Source: an uncultured Pelagibacteraceae bacterium (GTDB taxonomy: Bacteria > Pseudomonadota > Alphaproteobacteria > Pelagibacterales > Pelagibacteraceae). From it: DNA of 36,464 bases. The first letter of the stretch is position 1; each line of letters starts with the position of its first letter. The position numbers were made by a program, and so were the translations under genes. The notes below the pieces were generated by a model. It was given only the letters and a program-made list of their open reading frames with translations. It was not told where the DNA came from and ran no database searches. Positions 16,280 through 24,246 of the stretch are shown here, piece by piece. Location: NCBI GenBank assembly GCA_902524995.1, contig CABZFJ010000008.1, forward strand, positions 1-36,464. The letters run 5' to 3'.

Positions 16280-17686
16280 TTACATTAATTCTGGTTTAAA
16301 TTTTGAAAAGTTAAAAATTTCTTCATAAGATTTGGCAAAATAAATTACTTTATTATCTTCTTTAACATTTGCTATAATCTGCATTCCCATTGGTAGCCCT
16401 TTGTCATTGAAACCAACTGGAACAGATATAGTTGGCAAACCAAGCAAGCTAGATAATATATAGACTTCCATATATCTATGATAAGTGTCAATTTTATTAT
16501 TATTGATAAATTCTGGATTATTTAGGTTCTTATCAAATGGAAATAATTGAGCTGAAGGTAATGCCAAAAAATCATAATGATTAAATAGTTTTTGAATTTT
16601 ATCCTGATATTTATTTCTAATTTCTATCGCTTTTAAAACATCATTTGTTTTAACACTTTTCCCTTTTTCATATTCCCAATATGCTTGTAAAGGCAATTCG
16701 TCTAAATTTTTTAAATTATATAACAGAAAATTTTCATATAATGTTTTGGCTCTTAATGTTGTCCAAGAAAACCATAATTTTTCTGAATTAATTTCAGTTT
16801 TTAAATTTTCAATATTTAAATTATTTGATTGCAATCTTTTTAAAATATTTTCACATAAATCAATAATTCCATCTTCAAATTTATATTGGTCATTCAGATC
16901 AATGCACCATCCAATTTTTAAATCTGAAAGTTTTTTAATATTTATATCTTCAAGATCGAAAGATAATTTATCCTTTAAATTTTTCCCTTTTATATACTTA
17001 AATAAAAATTCCATGTCATAAGGAGTTCTAGCAAGACAGCCGGTCGTTGAAATTAAAGGGAGACCATTTAAATTTTTAATTTCAAATCTGTCTTCTGCAA
17101 TCGCACCAGGTGTTGGTCTCAATCCATAAATATTGGCAAATGCTGCAGGATTTCTACAGGATCCCATCATGTCTGTACCATCTGCAAAAGGAATTAAATT
17201 TGCTGCAACAGCTGCTGCTGCACCACCTGATGACCCTCCCGCTGACTTACTATAATCATAAACATTGGATGTGGCTCCATAAACTCTGTTAGTAGTATGA
17301 CAACCAACAGCAAATTCAGAGAGATTTGTTTTACCAATTAAAATTGTATTTTTTCTATAATTATTTACTAATAAAGAGTCATGTTTTGGGATATTTTTTA
17401 ATAACTCTTTATATCCATAGCATGTTACCTCATTTTTAATATCAAATAATTCTTTGACTGCAATTGGAAGGCCATAAATATCATCTTGATTTTCATTTTT
17501 GAAGTTTTTGTCTTTTAATTTTGCATATTCAATAATTTTTTGTTCATCTAATATTGAAATAATAGCATTTAATTTTGGATTATATTTTTTTATCCTGTCT
17601 AAATAAAAATTTATTACTTCAACTATTTTTATTTCTTTATTTTTGATTTTAGAGATAATTTGAGATACAGAAAATGTTTCAAGCAC
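16280..17686 (-). CDS. Amidase-signature family hydrolase
   Basis: A 468-residue amidase-signature enzyme with the Ser-cisSer-Lys triad: K78 (AVKELFD), S152 (SAGGSSGG) and nucleophile S176 (GTDMMGSCRNPAA). The 74- and 24-residue spacings are normal for the family. The usual GTDxGGS motif here has Met before Gly. It hydrolyses amide bonds, cytoplasmically since no signal peptide is seen. The GatA alternative is unlikely because the gene stands apart from gatB/gatC and lies in a catabolic operon. It sits 10 bp after the alcohol dehydrogenase gene and 5 bp before a DMT exporter gene. Confidence 0.88.
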   Translation of the reverse strand: MLETFSVSQIISKIKNKEIKIVEVINFYLDRIKKYNPKLNAIISILDEQKIIEYAKLKDKNFKNENQDDIYGLPIAVKELFDIKNEVTCYGYKELLKNIPKHDSLLVNNYRKNTILIGKTNLSEFAVGCHTTNRVYGATSNVYDYSKSAGGSSGGAAAAVAANLIPFADGTDMMGSCRNPAAFANIYGLRPTPGAIAEDRFEIKNLNGLPLISTTGCLARTPYDMEFLFKYIKGKNLKDKLSFDLEDINIKKLSDLKIGWCIDLNDQYKFEDGIIDLCENILKRLQSNNLNIENLKTEINSEKLWFSWTTLRAKTLYENFLLYNLKNLDELPLQAYWEYEKGKSVKTNDVLKAIEIRNKYQDKIQKLFNHYDFLALPSAQLFPFDKNLNNPEFINNNKIDTYHRYMEVYILSSLLGLPTISVPVGFNDKGLPMGMQIIANVKEDNKVIYFAKSYEEIFNFSKFKPELM

Positions 17687-17696
17687 TGTTCCAAAC

Positions 17697-18887
17697 CTAT
17701 CTTGCTTGTCTAATGCTCTGTAAAACTAAACTTTTTACCTCATCCAAAGATGCTTTTTTAGGATTTTGTCCATAAGCTTGATCAAGCATAGATTTTTTTG
17801 CGATTCTCTCCTCACAATCTTCTGGAACGCCAATTTCATTTAAGCCTTTTGGTATTTTTAATCTATCTAAAATAATATTTAAGTTATTTTGAAATGCTTC
17901 AATAGAGTGATCTTTAAATTGCATAGCTTCTGACATTCTTTTCACTTTTTCATCTAATCCAGGTAAATTGTATTTCATTACTGCAGGTAATATTATCGCA
18001 TTTGTTAATCCATGATGAGTATTATATTCTGCACCTACCATGTGTGATATAGCATGGACTAAACCCAAACCTTTTAGAAATGCTATTCCACCCAGATAAG
18101 ATCCTACAATCATTCCTCCTCTTGCTAATAGATTATCTGGTTCTTCAACAGCTGCGTAAAGAGATTTTGAGATTAAATTTAAACTTTCTATAGCAGAACC
18201 ATCGCATAATGGATGAAACATGGGAACGCTATAGCCTTCTATCGCGTGTATCATAGCATCTATTCCAGTCCATGCAGTTAGATTTGCGGGTAATTTTAAT
18301 GTTAATTCTGGGTCTACTAGAGCTAGGCAAGGTCTAGCATCAGGATGCCACAAACAAAACTTCATTCCTTTTTCAAGATGAGTTACCATAGCAGTAACTT
18401 CTGTTTCAGCTCCTGTCCCTGCTGTTGTAGGAATCGTTATTATTTTAGGAAAAGGATTTTCCATCTCTAATTTTGGTGGTTCTTTTTCGAATTCAAAATC
18501 CCATAACGATACACCACTATTAACTGTTAAAGAAATTGCTTTTCCTCCATCCATTGCGCTTCCACCACCTATTGCAATAATTGCATCATGATTTCCATCA
18601 CGAAATTTTTTACATCCAGAATCTATTTCGTCATCTCTAGGATTTGGTGATATATTTGAATAAATTGCTGATTTTACTTTTGAGTCGTTTAGTAAGTTTT
18701 GTAGATCACTAATAAATGGAAGATTAACACTACCATTATCGGTTACTATTAAAGCATTATTAATTTTAAAATTATTACAAAATTTTCCAATTTCCTTGAG
18801 TCTGCCTGGTCCATAAGCAGTTAAAGTAGGAAAAGTCCAATCCTGATTATTTAATAAAAAATCTTCATTAAGTTTAAAATTTTGCAT
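17697..18887 (-). CDS. Iron-containing (group III) alcohol dehydrogenase
   Basis: A 396-residue group III dehydrogenase of normal length. The NAD(P) loop is GGGSAMDGGKAIS and TTAGTGAETE follows. The metal ligands fall as in FucO: D210 and H214 (GIDAMIHAIE), H278 (GLVHAISHM) and H292 (NTHHGLTNA), with the 14-residue His-His spacing kept. It interconverts an alcohol and an aldehyde. It is the first gene of the minus-strand operon with the amidase, and divergent from a DMT gene with a 38-bp gap between the starts. The substrate is not predictable. Confidence 0.9.
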   Translation of the reverse strand: MQNFKLNEDFLLNNQDWTFPTLTAYGPGRLKEIGKFCNNFKINNALIVTDNGSVNLPFISDLQNLLNDSKVKSAIYSNISPNPRDDEIDSGCKKFRDGNHDAIIAIGGGSAMDGGKAISLTVNSGVSLWDFEFEKEPPKLEMENPFPKIITIPTTAGTGAETEVTAMVTHLEKGMKFCLWHPDARPCLALVDPELTLKLPANLTAWTGIDAMIHAIEGYSVPMFHPLCDGSAIESLNLISKSLYAAVEEPDNLLARGGMIVGSYLGGIAFLKGLGLVHAISHMVGAEYNTHHGLTNAIILPAVMKYNLPGLDEKVKRMSEAMQFKDHSIEAFQNNLNIILDRLKIPKGLNEIGVPEDCEERIAKKSMLDQAYGQNPKKASLDEVKSLVLQSIRQAR

Positions 18888-18925
18888 AATATTTTAAAAA
18901 CTTATACTAATTTAAACATTATTAA

Positions 18926-19858
18926 ATGAAAATTTCATCTGAAAAATCAGATATAAAAAAAACATATCTAGCTGTAGCAACTATGCTTTTAGCAATTTTG
19001 TGTATAGATCTTTATATGGTAATTATTAAATTTCTGGGTGACGAATATTCAATAATTCAATTAACTTTGTTTAGAAATATTGCTGCGATCATACCTTTGT
19101 TACTATTAATTTTATTCACAAATGAATTTTCAACAATTTTTAAAAATTTAGGAAATAAATTTCTTATATTAAGTTGTTTAAGAGGCATTTGTTTCCTTTC
19201 AATGAATGTATTTATATTTATTTCTGTTATTAATCTTCAGTTTGCAACCGCAATGACATTAACTTTTTCATCACCATTTTTCATAGTAATTTTATCAATA
19301 ATAATGTTGAACGAAAGGATTGGTATTTATAGATGGTCGGCAGTTATTATAGGTTTTGTTGGAGTATTAATGATTATGAGACCAACAAGCGAAATATTTA
19401 GTTTTTACTCAATATTTCCTATTCTTACAGCTATAGCTTGGGCTTTTACTGTAATCATTTTAAAGTTTATTCAAGGAAATCATTCGACTGCTAAAATTCA
19501 ATTATATACATTAATATTTAATGTCAGCGGTGGGATAATACTATTTTTAGTAACAACAGGTCATTTAGAAATAAAAAGTTTAAAAGATTTTATTTTAATG
19601 ACAACCACTGGTATTTTAGGTGGTACAGCAGCAATATTATTTATTTATTCTTATAGATTAATTTCAGCAAGCAAGATTGCATCGTTTGAATATCTTGGTA
19701 TACCATCATCCTTTATTCTTGGATGGGTTTTTTTTTCTGAAGCGCCATGGGGTCAACTGTTTCCAGGTGTATTAGTAATTATTTTTGCAGGTATGATTAT
19801 TATTTGGAGAGATAATGTTAAACAAAAAAAAGCTGAAGGTAATAAACAAGTTTATTGA
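18926..19858 (+). CDS. DMT/EamA-family transporter (paralogue of 32851-33798)
   Basis: A 310-residue protein with about ten TM helices and two EamA repeats. The end of the first repeat, GIYRWSAVIIGFVGVLMIM, closely parallels GIRRWSAIVVGFIGVLIVL in the protein at 32851, so the two are paralogues. It stands alone on the plus strand between the alcohol dehydrogenase operon and proV. Its last 7 bases overlap the 3' end of convergent proV. It has no Shine-Dalgarno. A metabolite exporter or importer is likely; the substrate is unknown. Confidence 0.85.
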   Translation: MKISSEKSDIKKTYLAVATMLLAILCIDLYMVIIKFLGDEYSIIQLTLFRNIAAIIPLLLLILFTNEFSTIFKNLGNKFLILSCLRGICFLSMNVFIFISVINLQFATAMTLTFSSPFFIVILSIIMLNERIGIYRWSAVIIGFVGVLMIMRPTSEIFSFYSIFPILTAIAWAFTVIILKFIQGNHSTAKIQLYTLIFNVSGGIILFLVTTGHLEIKSLKDFILMTTTGILGGTAAILFIYSYRLISASKIASFEYLGIPSSFILGWVFFSEAPWGQLFPGVLVIIFAGMIIIWRDNVKQKKAEGNKQVY

Positions 19859-20898
19859 TTAGATCTCATAGATTTCATCACTATTACTCTATCTATTTCT
19901 CCTAACAACTCTCCAGTTTCATTACAAACAACTGGATAAATTTTATCATTATCAATTAGTTTATCTATTAAATTTTCAATTTTAGAATTATCTAAAATAT
20001 TATCTTTTCCATCATTAAATAAATTTTTTGTTTCATTACAGCATTCTGTTCTCATAACTTTTCCTGCACTTAACACTTTATATTTTGGAACATCTTCACA
20101 AAAATCTTTCACGTATTGATCTTTTGGATTAGAGACAATTTCCTCTGGAGTGCCAACTTGAGACACTTCTCCATCTTTCATAATTGCAATATGATCTCCC
20201 ATTTTAATAGCTTCCAAAAAATCATGAGTGATAAATACCATGGTTTTTTGAAGTTTTTCTTGGATCTTTAAAAGTTCATCTTGCATTTCTCTTCTGATTA
20301 AAGGGTCAAGAGCGGAAAAAGGTTCATCAAAAATTAATATTTCAGGATCTACAGCTAGCGCTCTTGCCAAACCAACTCTTTGCTGCATACCGCCAGAGAG
20401 TTCTCTTGGATAATTATTGTGCCAACCATCTAAACCAACCATCTTTAGAACTTCCATTGATTTTTCTACTCTAACATCTTTTTTTGTTCCTCTTACCTCT
20501 AAACCATATCCAATATTTTCTAAAACTGTTCTATGAGGGAATAAACCAAAATGTTGAAATACCATGCTCATTTTATTCCTTCTGAGTTCCAATAAATCTC
20601 TTGCACTCATTTTGGTTACTTCAACTTCATCCATTTTGACAGTTCCAGCTGTTGGCTCAATCAGTCTTGAAATACATCTTACTAATGTAGATTTTCCACT
20701 ACCAGACAATCCCATTACAACAAATGTTTCACCTTTTTGGATTGAGAAGCTGACATCTTTAACTGCAACAACATGGCCTGTCTTTTCTTGGACTTCCTTT
20801 ATAGTTAAACTTTTATCAAGGTTTTTAATAATTCTTTTTTCGTCTGGTCCAAATAATTTCCATATATTTGTGCAAGTGATTTTTTGTTCTGTAGCCAT
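19852..20898 (-). CDS. proV: Glycine betaine/proline-type ABC transporter ATPase ProV
   Basis: A 348-residue ATPase. It opens with ITCTNIWKLFG, the start typical of ProV/OpuAA, and has Walker A GLSGSGKST (63-71), signature LSGGMQQR (167-174) and Walker B EILIFDEP (about 186-193). A long N-terminal loop before Walker A, as in ProV, includes a QEKTGHVVAVKDVSF segment. Residues from about 280 form a short C-terminal region with one CBS-like half (YPVVCNETGELLGEIDRV). In ProV this part senses ionic state. Unusually it is divergent from its permease gene, with a 77-bp shared gap. It should energise the ProW-ProX system for betaine-like solutes. Confidence 0.92.
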   Translation of the reverse strand: MATEQKITCTNIWKLFGPDEKRIIKNLDKSLTIKEVQEKTGHVVAVKDVSFSIQKGETFVVMGLSGSGKSTLVRCISRLIEPTAGTVKMDEVEVTKMSARDLLELRRNKMSMVFQHFGLFPHRTVLENIGYGLEVRGTKKDVRVEKSMEVLKMVGLDGWHNNYPRELSGGMQQRVGLARALAVDPEILIFDEPFSALDPLIRREMQDELLKIQEKLQKTMVFITHDFLEAIKMGDHIAIMKDGEVSQVGTPEEIVSNPKDQYVKDFCEDVPKYKVLSAGKVMRTECCNETKNLFNDGKDNILDNSKIENLIDKLIDNDKIYPVVCNETGELLGEIDRVIVMKSMRSNQ

Positions 20899-20925
20899 TT
20901 TTAATAAATAATATTACCTTAAAAA

Positions 20926-20954
20926 TAGACAATATTTTACTTTAAATGTAAAAT
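20926..20954 (+). promoter_or_regulatory. Candidate promoter for proW
   Basis: TAGACA (20926-20931), a 17-base spacer and TAAAAT (20949-20954) lie 21 bases before the proW ATG, in the divergent proV-proW gap. The -10 hexamer is the same as in the candidate proX promoter. The region is AT-rich, so confidence is moderate. Confidence 0.4.
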
Positions 20955-20975
20955 TATTTATTTTAACTTGCAATT

Positions 20976-23090
20976 ATGGCTACTAGATCTGACTTAATTG
21001 ATAAATCTAATCAATCAAAAAACATATTATCATATGTAATCATTGGAGTTGTTTTTTTAGTAGCATTATGGCTATCTACCCAAAGTGAGGGCCCTTCAAA
21101 ATTTCCAAAAGAGGTCACAGATAAATTTACTTTTACAGCTTGGGTAAATGATGGCGAAGATTACTTAAAAAAAAATTATAGATGGGTAACTAAACTTATA
21201 GCAAGTTATATTAAAGAAACTTATTATTTTGTTGAAGACTTTTTATTAGAGTCTTCTTGGATTTTAATCGCAGCTATAATTATAATTCCCTGTATAATCG
21301 CAGGAGGCTTACGTCTAGGAATATATTCTTCGTTTGTAGTTTATTTTTGGGGAGTTACAGGAATGTGGGAGCCTTCCTTGCAAACTGTAGCATTAATGGG
21401 TTTATCGGTTTTATTATGTGTGTTTTTTGGTTTTATATTGGGAGTATTGTGCTCACAAAGTAATAGATTTGAAAATTTTATGAAGCCAGTCTTAGATACG
21501 ATGCAAGTAATGCCAGCATTTGTTTATTTGTTTCCTGCATTATTTTTTTTTGGGATAGGAGGTGCGCCAGCTATCTTGGCTACAATGATATATGCAATGC
21601 CTCCAATAATAAGATTAACAAATACAGGTATAAGACAAGTACCTGCACAAACAATTGAGTCGGCTACATCATTTGGTTCTAGTAAACTTCAACTATTATT
21701 TAAAATTAAAATTCCATTATCTTTGCCAAGTATAATGATGGGGATTAATCAAGTAATAATGATGGCATTGGCTTTAGTAGTTCTTGCATGTTTTATTGGT
21801 GCTGAGGGTATTGGTGGGCAGGTTTGGCAAGCCATAAGAAGACTGGACGTTGGATGGGCAATGGAAGGTGGGCTATGTATTTTATTTATGGCGATAATGT
21901 TTGATAGATTTAGTTTAGCTTTTAGTAAAACAGAAAGGACATTACCATCTGATGTTCAAAGATTTTATTTACTTCCCCAAAGTTGGGAAAAATATCAAAT
22001 TGCAAAAATAATTGAAATGCCATTAAATTTTGGAAATAAGATTTTAAAAATTATATGCCAACTTGTTACAACTATTATAGCATCTTTATTCAAACTTTTA
22101 GTATCAGTTTTTAATAAATCTACTGCAGACAACATTGGTGAGTTCATTAGTAAGAGATATTATGTAATTCCATATTTTCTAATTTTATTATTTATAGCTT
22201 TTCTGGATCATTACTTCTTAGAAATTGGAACATTCCCAAAAGAATGGAAATTATCAATAAGGCAACCAATTACTAATGCGGTTGAAAGTTTGACTGTAAA
22301 CCCAGGTTTTATTTCTTTTGCAAAAGGTTTAAGAGCTTTTGTTTACTTAAATTTATTAAGACCTTTAGATGTTTTTCTCACTCAAATACCTTGGTGGTAT
22401 ACATTGGCAGTATTTGCTGCATTAGGTTATGTAACAGTTGGTATAAGATTTGCAATTATTACTGCGCTTCTTTTATTATTTATAGGTGCGTGTGGAATAT
22501 GGACACAATCAATGATAACTTTATCTTCTGTACTAGTATCTGTTGCATTATGTTTTGTGGTAGGAGTTCCACTTGGTATAATTGCATCCTACAACGAAAG
22601 ATTTAGAAATATTCAAAATGTAGTGCTTGATGCTATGCAAACACTTCCATACTTTTGTTATTTAATACCTGTATTAATGTTTTTTGGTGGTGGAACTGTC
22701 TCTGCTGTTCTTGCAACAGTTATATACTCAATTCCTCCAATAGTTAGATTAACTTCATTAGGATTAACTCAAGTATCAGGTACTTACTCTGAAGTTTCAA
22801 GATCATTTGGAGGTACTTTAATTCAAACATTAAATAAAGTTAAATTTCCACTAGCAATACCAAGTTTGGTAATAGGTTTTAATCAAACAGTAATTATGGC
22901 ATTTGCAATGCAAATTGTTACTCCATTAATTGGAGGCAAAGGTTTAGGATTAGAGGTATTTAATGGACTAGCAAGATCTGATACTGGTAGAGGTCTTGCT
23001 GCGGGGATAGGAATTGTTCTTTTGGCAATCATTATTGATAGAATTACATTAGCTTATACTAAAAAACAGAGAGAGGCTTTGGGTTTATAA
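20976..23090 (+). CDS. proW: ProW-type permease, tandem fusion of two permease units
   Basis: A 704-residue inner-membrane permease, about twice the usual ProW length. Two complete permease modules are seen: one to about residue 320 with EAA-loop SATSFGSSKLQLLFKIKIP (from about 228), and a second from about 400 to the end with EVSRSFGGTLIQTLNKVKFP (from 606). The loops are 378 residues apart. Both halves repeat the same order, DTMQVMPAFVYLFP against DAMQTLPYFCYLIP, and IGAEGIGGQVW against IGGKGLGLEVF, so this is a duplication and fusion. The fused protein could replace the ProW homodimer by one chain with two different halves. A middle linker of about 80 residues contains amphipathic and TM segments. 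Divergent from proV and 90 bp upstream of proX. Confidence 0.92.
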   Translation: MATRSDLIDKSNQSKNILSYVIIGVVFLVALWLSTQSEGPSKFPKEVTDKFTFTAWVNDGEDYLKKNYRWVTKLIASYIKETYYFVEDFLLESSWILIAAIIIIPCIIAGGLRLGIYSSFVVYFWGVTGMWEPSLQTVALMGLSVLLCVFFGFILGVLCSQSNRFENFMKPVLDTMQVMPAFVYLFPALFFFGIGGAPAILATMIYAMPPIIRLTNTGIRQVPAQTIESATSFGSSKLQLLFKIKIPLSLPSIMMGINQVIMMALALVVLACFIGAEGIGGQVWQAIRRLDVGWAMEGGLCILFMAIMFDRFSLAFSKTERTLPSDVQRFYLLPQSWEKYQIAKIIEMPLNFGNKILKIICQLVTTIIASLFKLLVSVFNKSTADNIGEFISKRYYVIPYFLILLFIAFLDHYFLEIGTFPKEWKLSIRQPITNAVESLTVNPGFISFAKGLRAFVYLNLLRPLDVFLTQIPWWYTLAVFAALGYVTVGIRFAIITALLLLFIGACGIWTQSMITLSSVLVSVALCFVVGVPLGIIASYNERFRNIQNVVLDAMQTLPYFCYLIPVLMFFGGGTVSAVLATVIYSIPPIVRLTSLGLTQVSGTYSEVSRSFGGTLIQTLNKVKFPLAIPSLVIGFNQTVIMAFAMQIVTPLIGGKGLGLEVFNGLARSDTGRGLAAGIGIVLLAIIIDRITLAYTKKQREALGL

Positions 23091-23119
23091 ACCAATAAAA
23101 TAGTGCCGATTTGAACGGT

Positions 23120-23148
23120 TTGCATACAGTTATATTTTGTTTTAAAAT
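23120..23148 (+). promoter_or_regulatory. Candidate promoter for proX
   Basis: TTGCAT (23120-23125), a 17-base spacer and TAAAAT (23143-23148) lie 32 bases before the proX ATG, in the proW-proX gap. It would give the binding protein its own transcript. Confidence 0.45.
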
Positions 23149-23168
23149 ACATTTTTAATTAATTAAAA

Positions 23169-23174
23169 GAGAGG
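23169..23174 (+). promoter_or_regulatory. Strong Shine-Dalgarno (GAGAGG) of proX
   Basis: GAGAGG lies six bases before the ATG at 23181. With the PotD-type gene this is one of only two clear Shine-Dalgarno sites I see in the window. It fixes the start ahead of the signal peptide. Confidence 0.7.
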
Positions 23175-23180
23175 AAATAA

Positions 23181-24191
23181 ATGAAGTTATCAAAAAAAAT
23201 ATCAGCACTAATACTATCTGTGGTGTTGCTAATTGGATCTTTTGGACATGCTAATGCAGCTAAAAGACTTCATGCGGCTATTGCAGATTGGACTGGTGGG
23301 ATAATTACATGCGAAGTTGCAGTTGCAATCCTTGAAAGAGAAATGGGATATAAGGTTAAACAAACAGTATTCCCATCTGGAACAGGATTATGGGAAGCCA
23401 TTGCTGCTGGTGAATTAGATTTTGCATGCGAAAGTTGGCCAAGCTATGCTGAAGCTGACTCTGTAATGTTAAATGAAGATTTAATATACGAAGGCAAAGT
23501 TGTAGGAAGTTACAGCGGAGACGGAAGTGTAGATCTTTTAGGTACATCAGGAATAATTGGTTTATCTGATTATTGGATACCTAGATATGCAGCAGAGGAA
23601 TTTGGCATCAAAACTTGGAAAGATTTAAACAAACATAAAGCTAAATTTGCAACAATAGAGAGTGGTAAAAAAGGAAGACTTATTGGATGTCCTGTTGCAG
23701 GATGGAACTGTCATGACCAAAAAAGACTTGATCTTTTAGGCATAGATTTCCAAGCTGACGAACTTGGTACTGAGGCTGCTGCAATAGCAGAGGCTAAAGC
23801 TGCATACATGAGAAAAGAACCATTTATGTTATATCTATGGTCTCCACATTGGTTCTTTGGAGAGTTTGATATGGTTGGAGTACAACTACCTGAACATAAA
23901 GTTTGTGATCCAGATACGTTCACAGAGGCAGGAAATTGGAAAGATTGTGGAACAAAAGGATGGCCAGCAACTGGTTGGGCTAAGGATTATACAATGAATT
24001 ATGGTAATCCAGCAACTTTTGCTAGTGCTGAGCACTCAGATGCAAAAGCTTTCTTTGAAAAAATGTCTTTACAAAATATTGACCAAGCTAAGATGTTAGT
24101 GGAAGTTGATATCAAGAAAAGAGATGTAAAAGAAGTTGTTAATGAGTGGTTAGATAATAATCCAGATAAGTGGAAAAGTTGGCTTCCATAA
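23181..24191 (+). CDS. proX: Betaine-type periplasmic binding protein ProX
   Basis: A 336-residue OpuAC/ProX-family protein with a signal peptide (MKLSKK, hydrophobic core, HANA cleavage near residue 26). The mature part has ADWTGGIITCEVAVAILE, GELDFACESWPSY, PVAGWNCHDQKR and LYLWSPHWFFGEFD. These Trp- and Tyr-rich segments supply the aromatic cage that grips quaternary ammonium groups. Paired Cys may form disulfides. It is followed by a strong bidirectional terminator. Its position next to gamma-butyrobetaine and carnitine catabolism genes suggests that these, with or without glycine betaine or choline, are the ligands; that is inference. Confidence 0.9.
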   Translation: MKLSKKISALILSVVLLIGSFGHANAAKRLHAAIADWTGGIITCEVAVAILEREMGYKVKQTVFPSGTGLWEAIAAGELDFACESWPSYAEADSVMLNEDLIYEGKVVGSYSGDGSVDLLGTSGIIGLSDYWIPRYAAEEFGIKTWKDLNKHKAKFATIESGKKGRLIGCPVAGWNCHDQKRLDLLGIDFQADELGTEAAAIAEAKAAYMRKEPFMLYLWSPHWFFGEFDMVGVQLPEHKVCDPDTFTEAGNWKDCGTKGWPATGWAKDYTMNYGNPATFASAEHSDAKAFFEKMSLQNIDQAKMLVEVDIKKRDVKEVVNEWLDNNPDKWKSWLP

Positions 24192-24212
24192 TAACTTTTA
24201 AATAAATTAGTT

Positions 24213-24246
24213 AAAAAGGGCTTTGATTTTCAAAGCCCTTTTTTTT
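24213..24246. terminator. Bidirectional intrinsic terminator between proX and the gamma-butyrobetaine dioxygenase gene
   Basis: The stem gggctttg (24218-24225) pairs with caaagccc (24231-24238) around a 5-base loop. It is flanked by AAAAA on the left and a T8 run on the right, so it can end both the plus-strand proX transcript and the convergent minus-strand transcript. It slightly overlaps the stop of the minus-strand gene. Confidence 0.9.

Noticed and set aside
16280-17686. GatA subunit of the aspartyl/glutamyl-tRNA amidotransferase
   Set aside because: There are no gatB or gatC neighbours and it sits in a catabolic operon.
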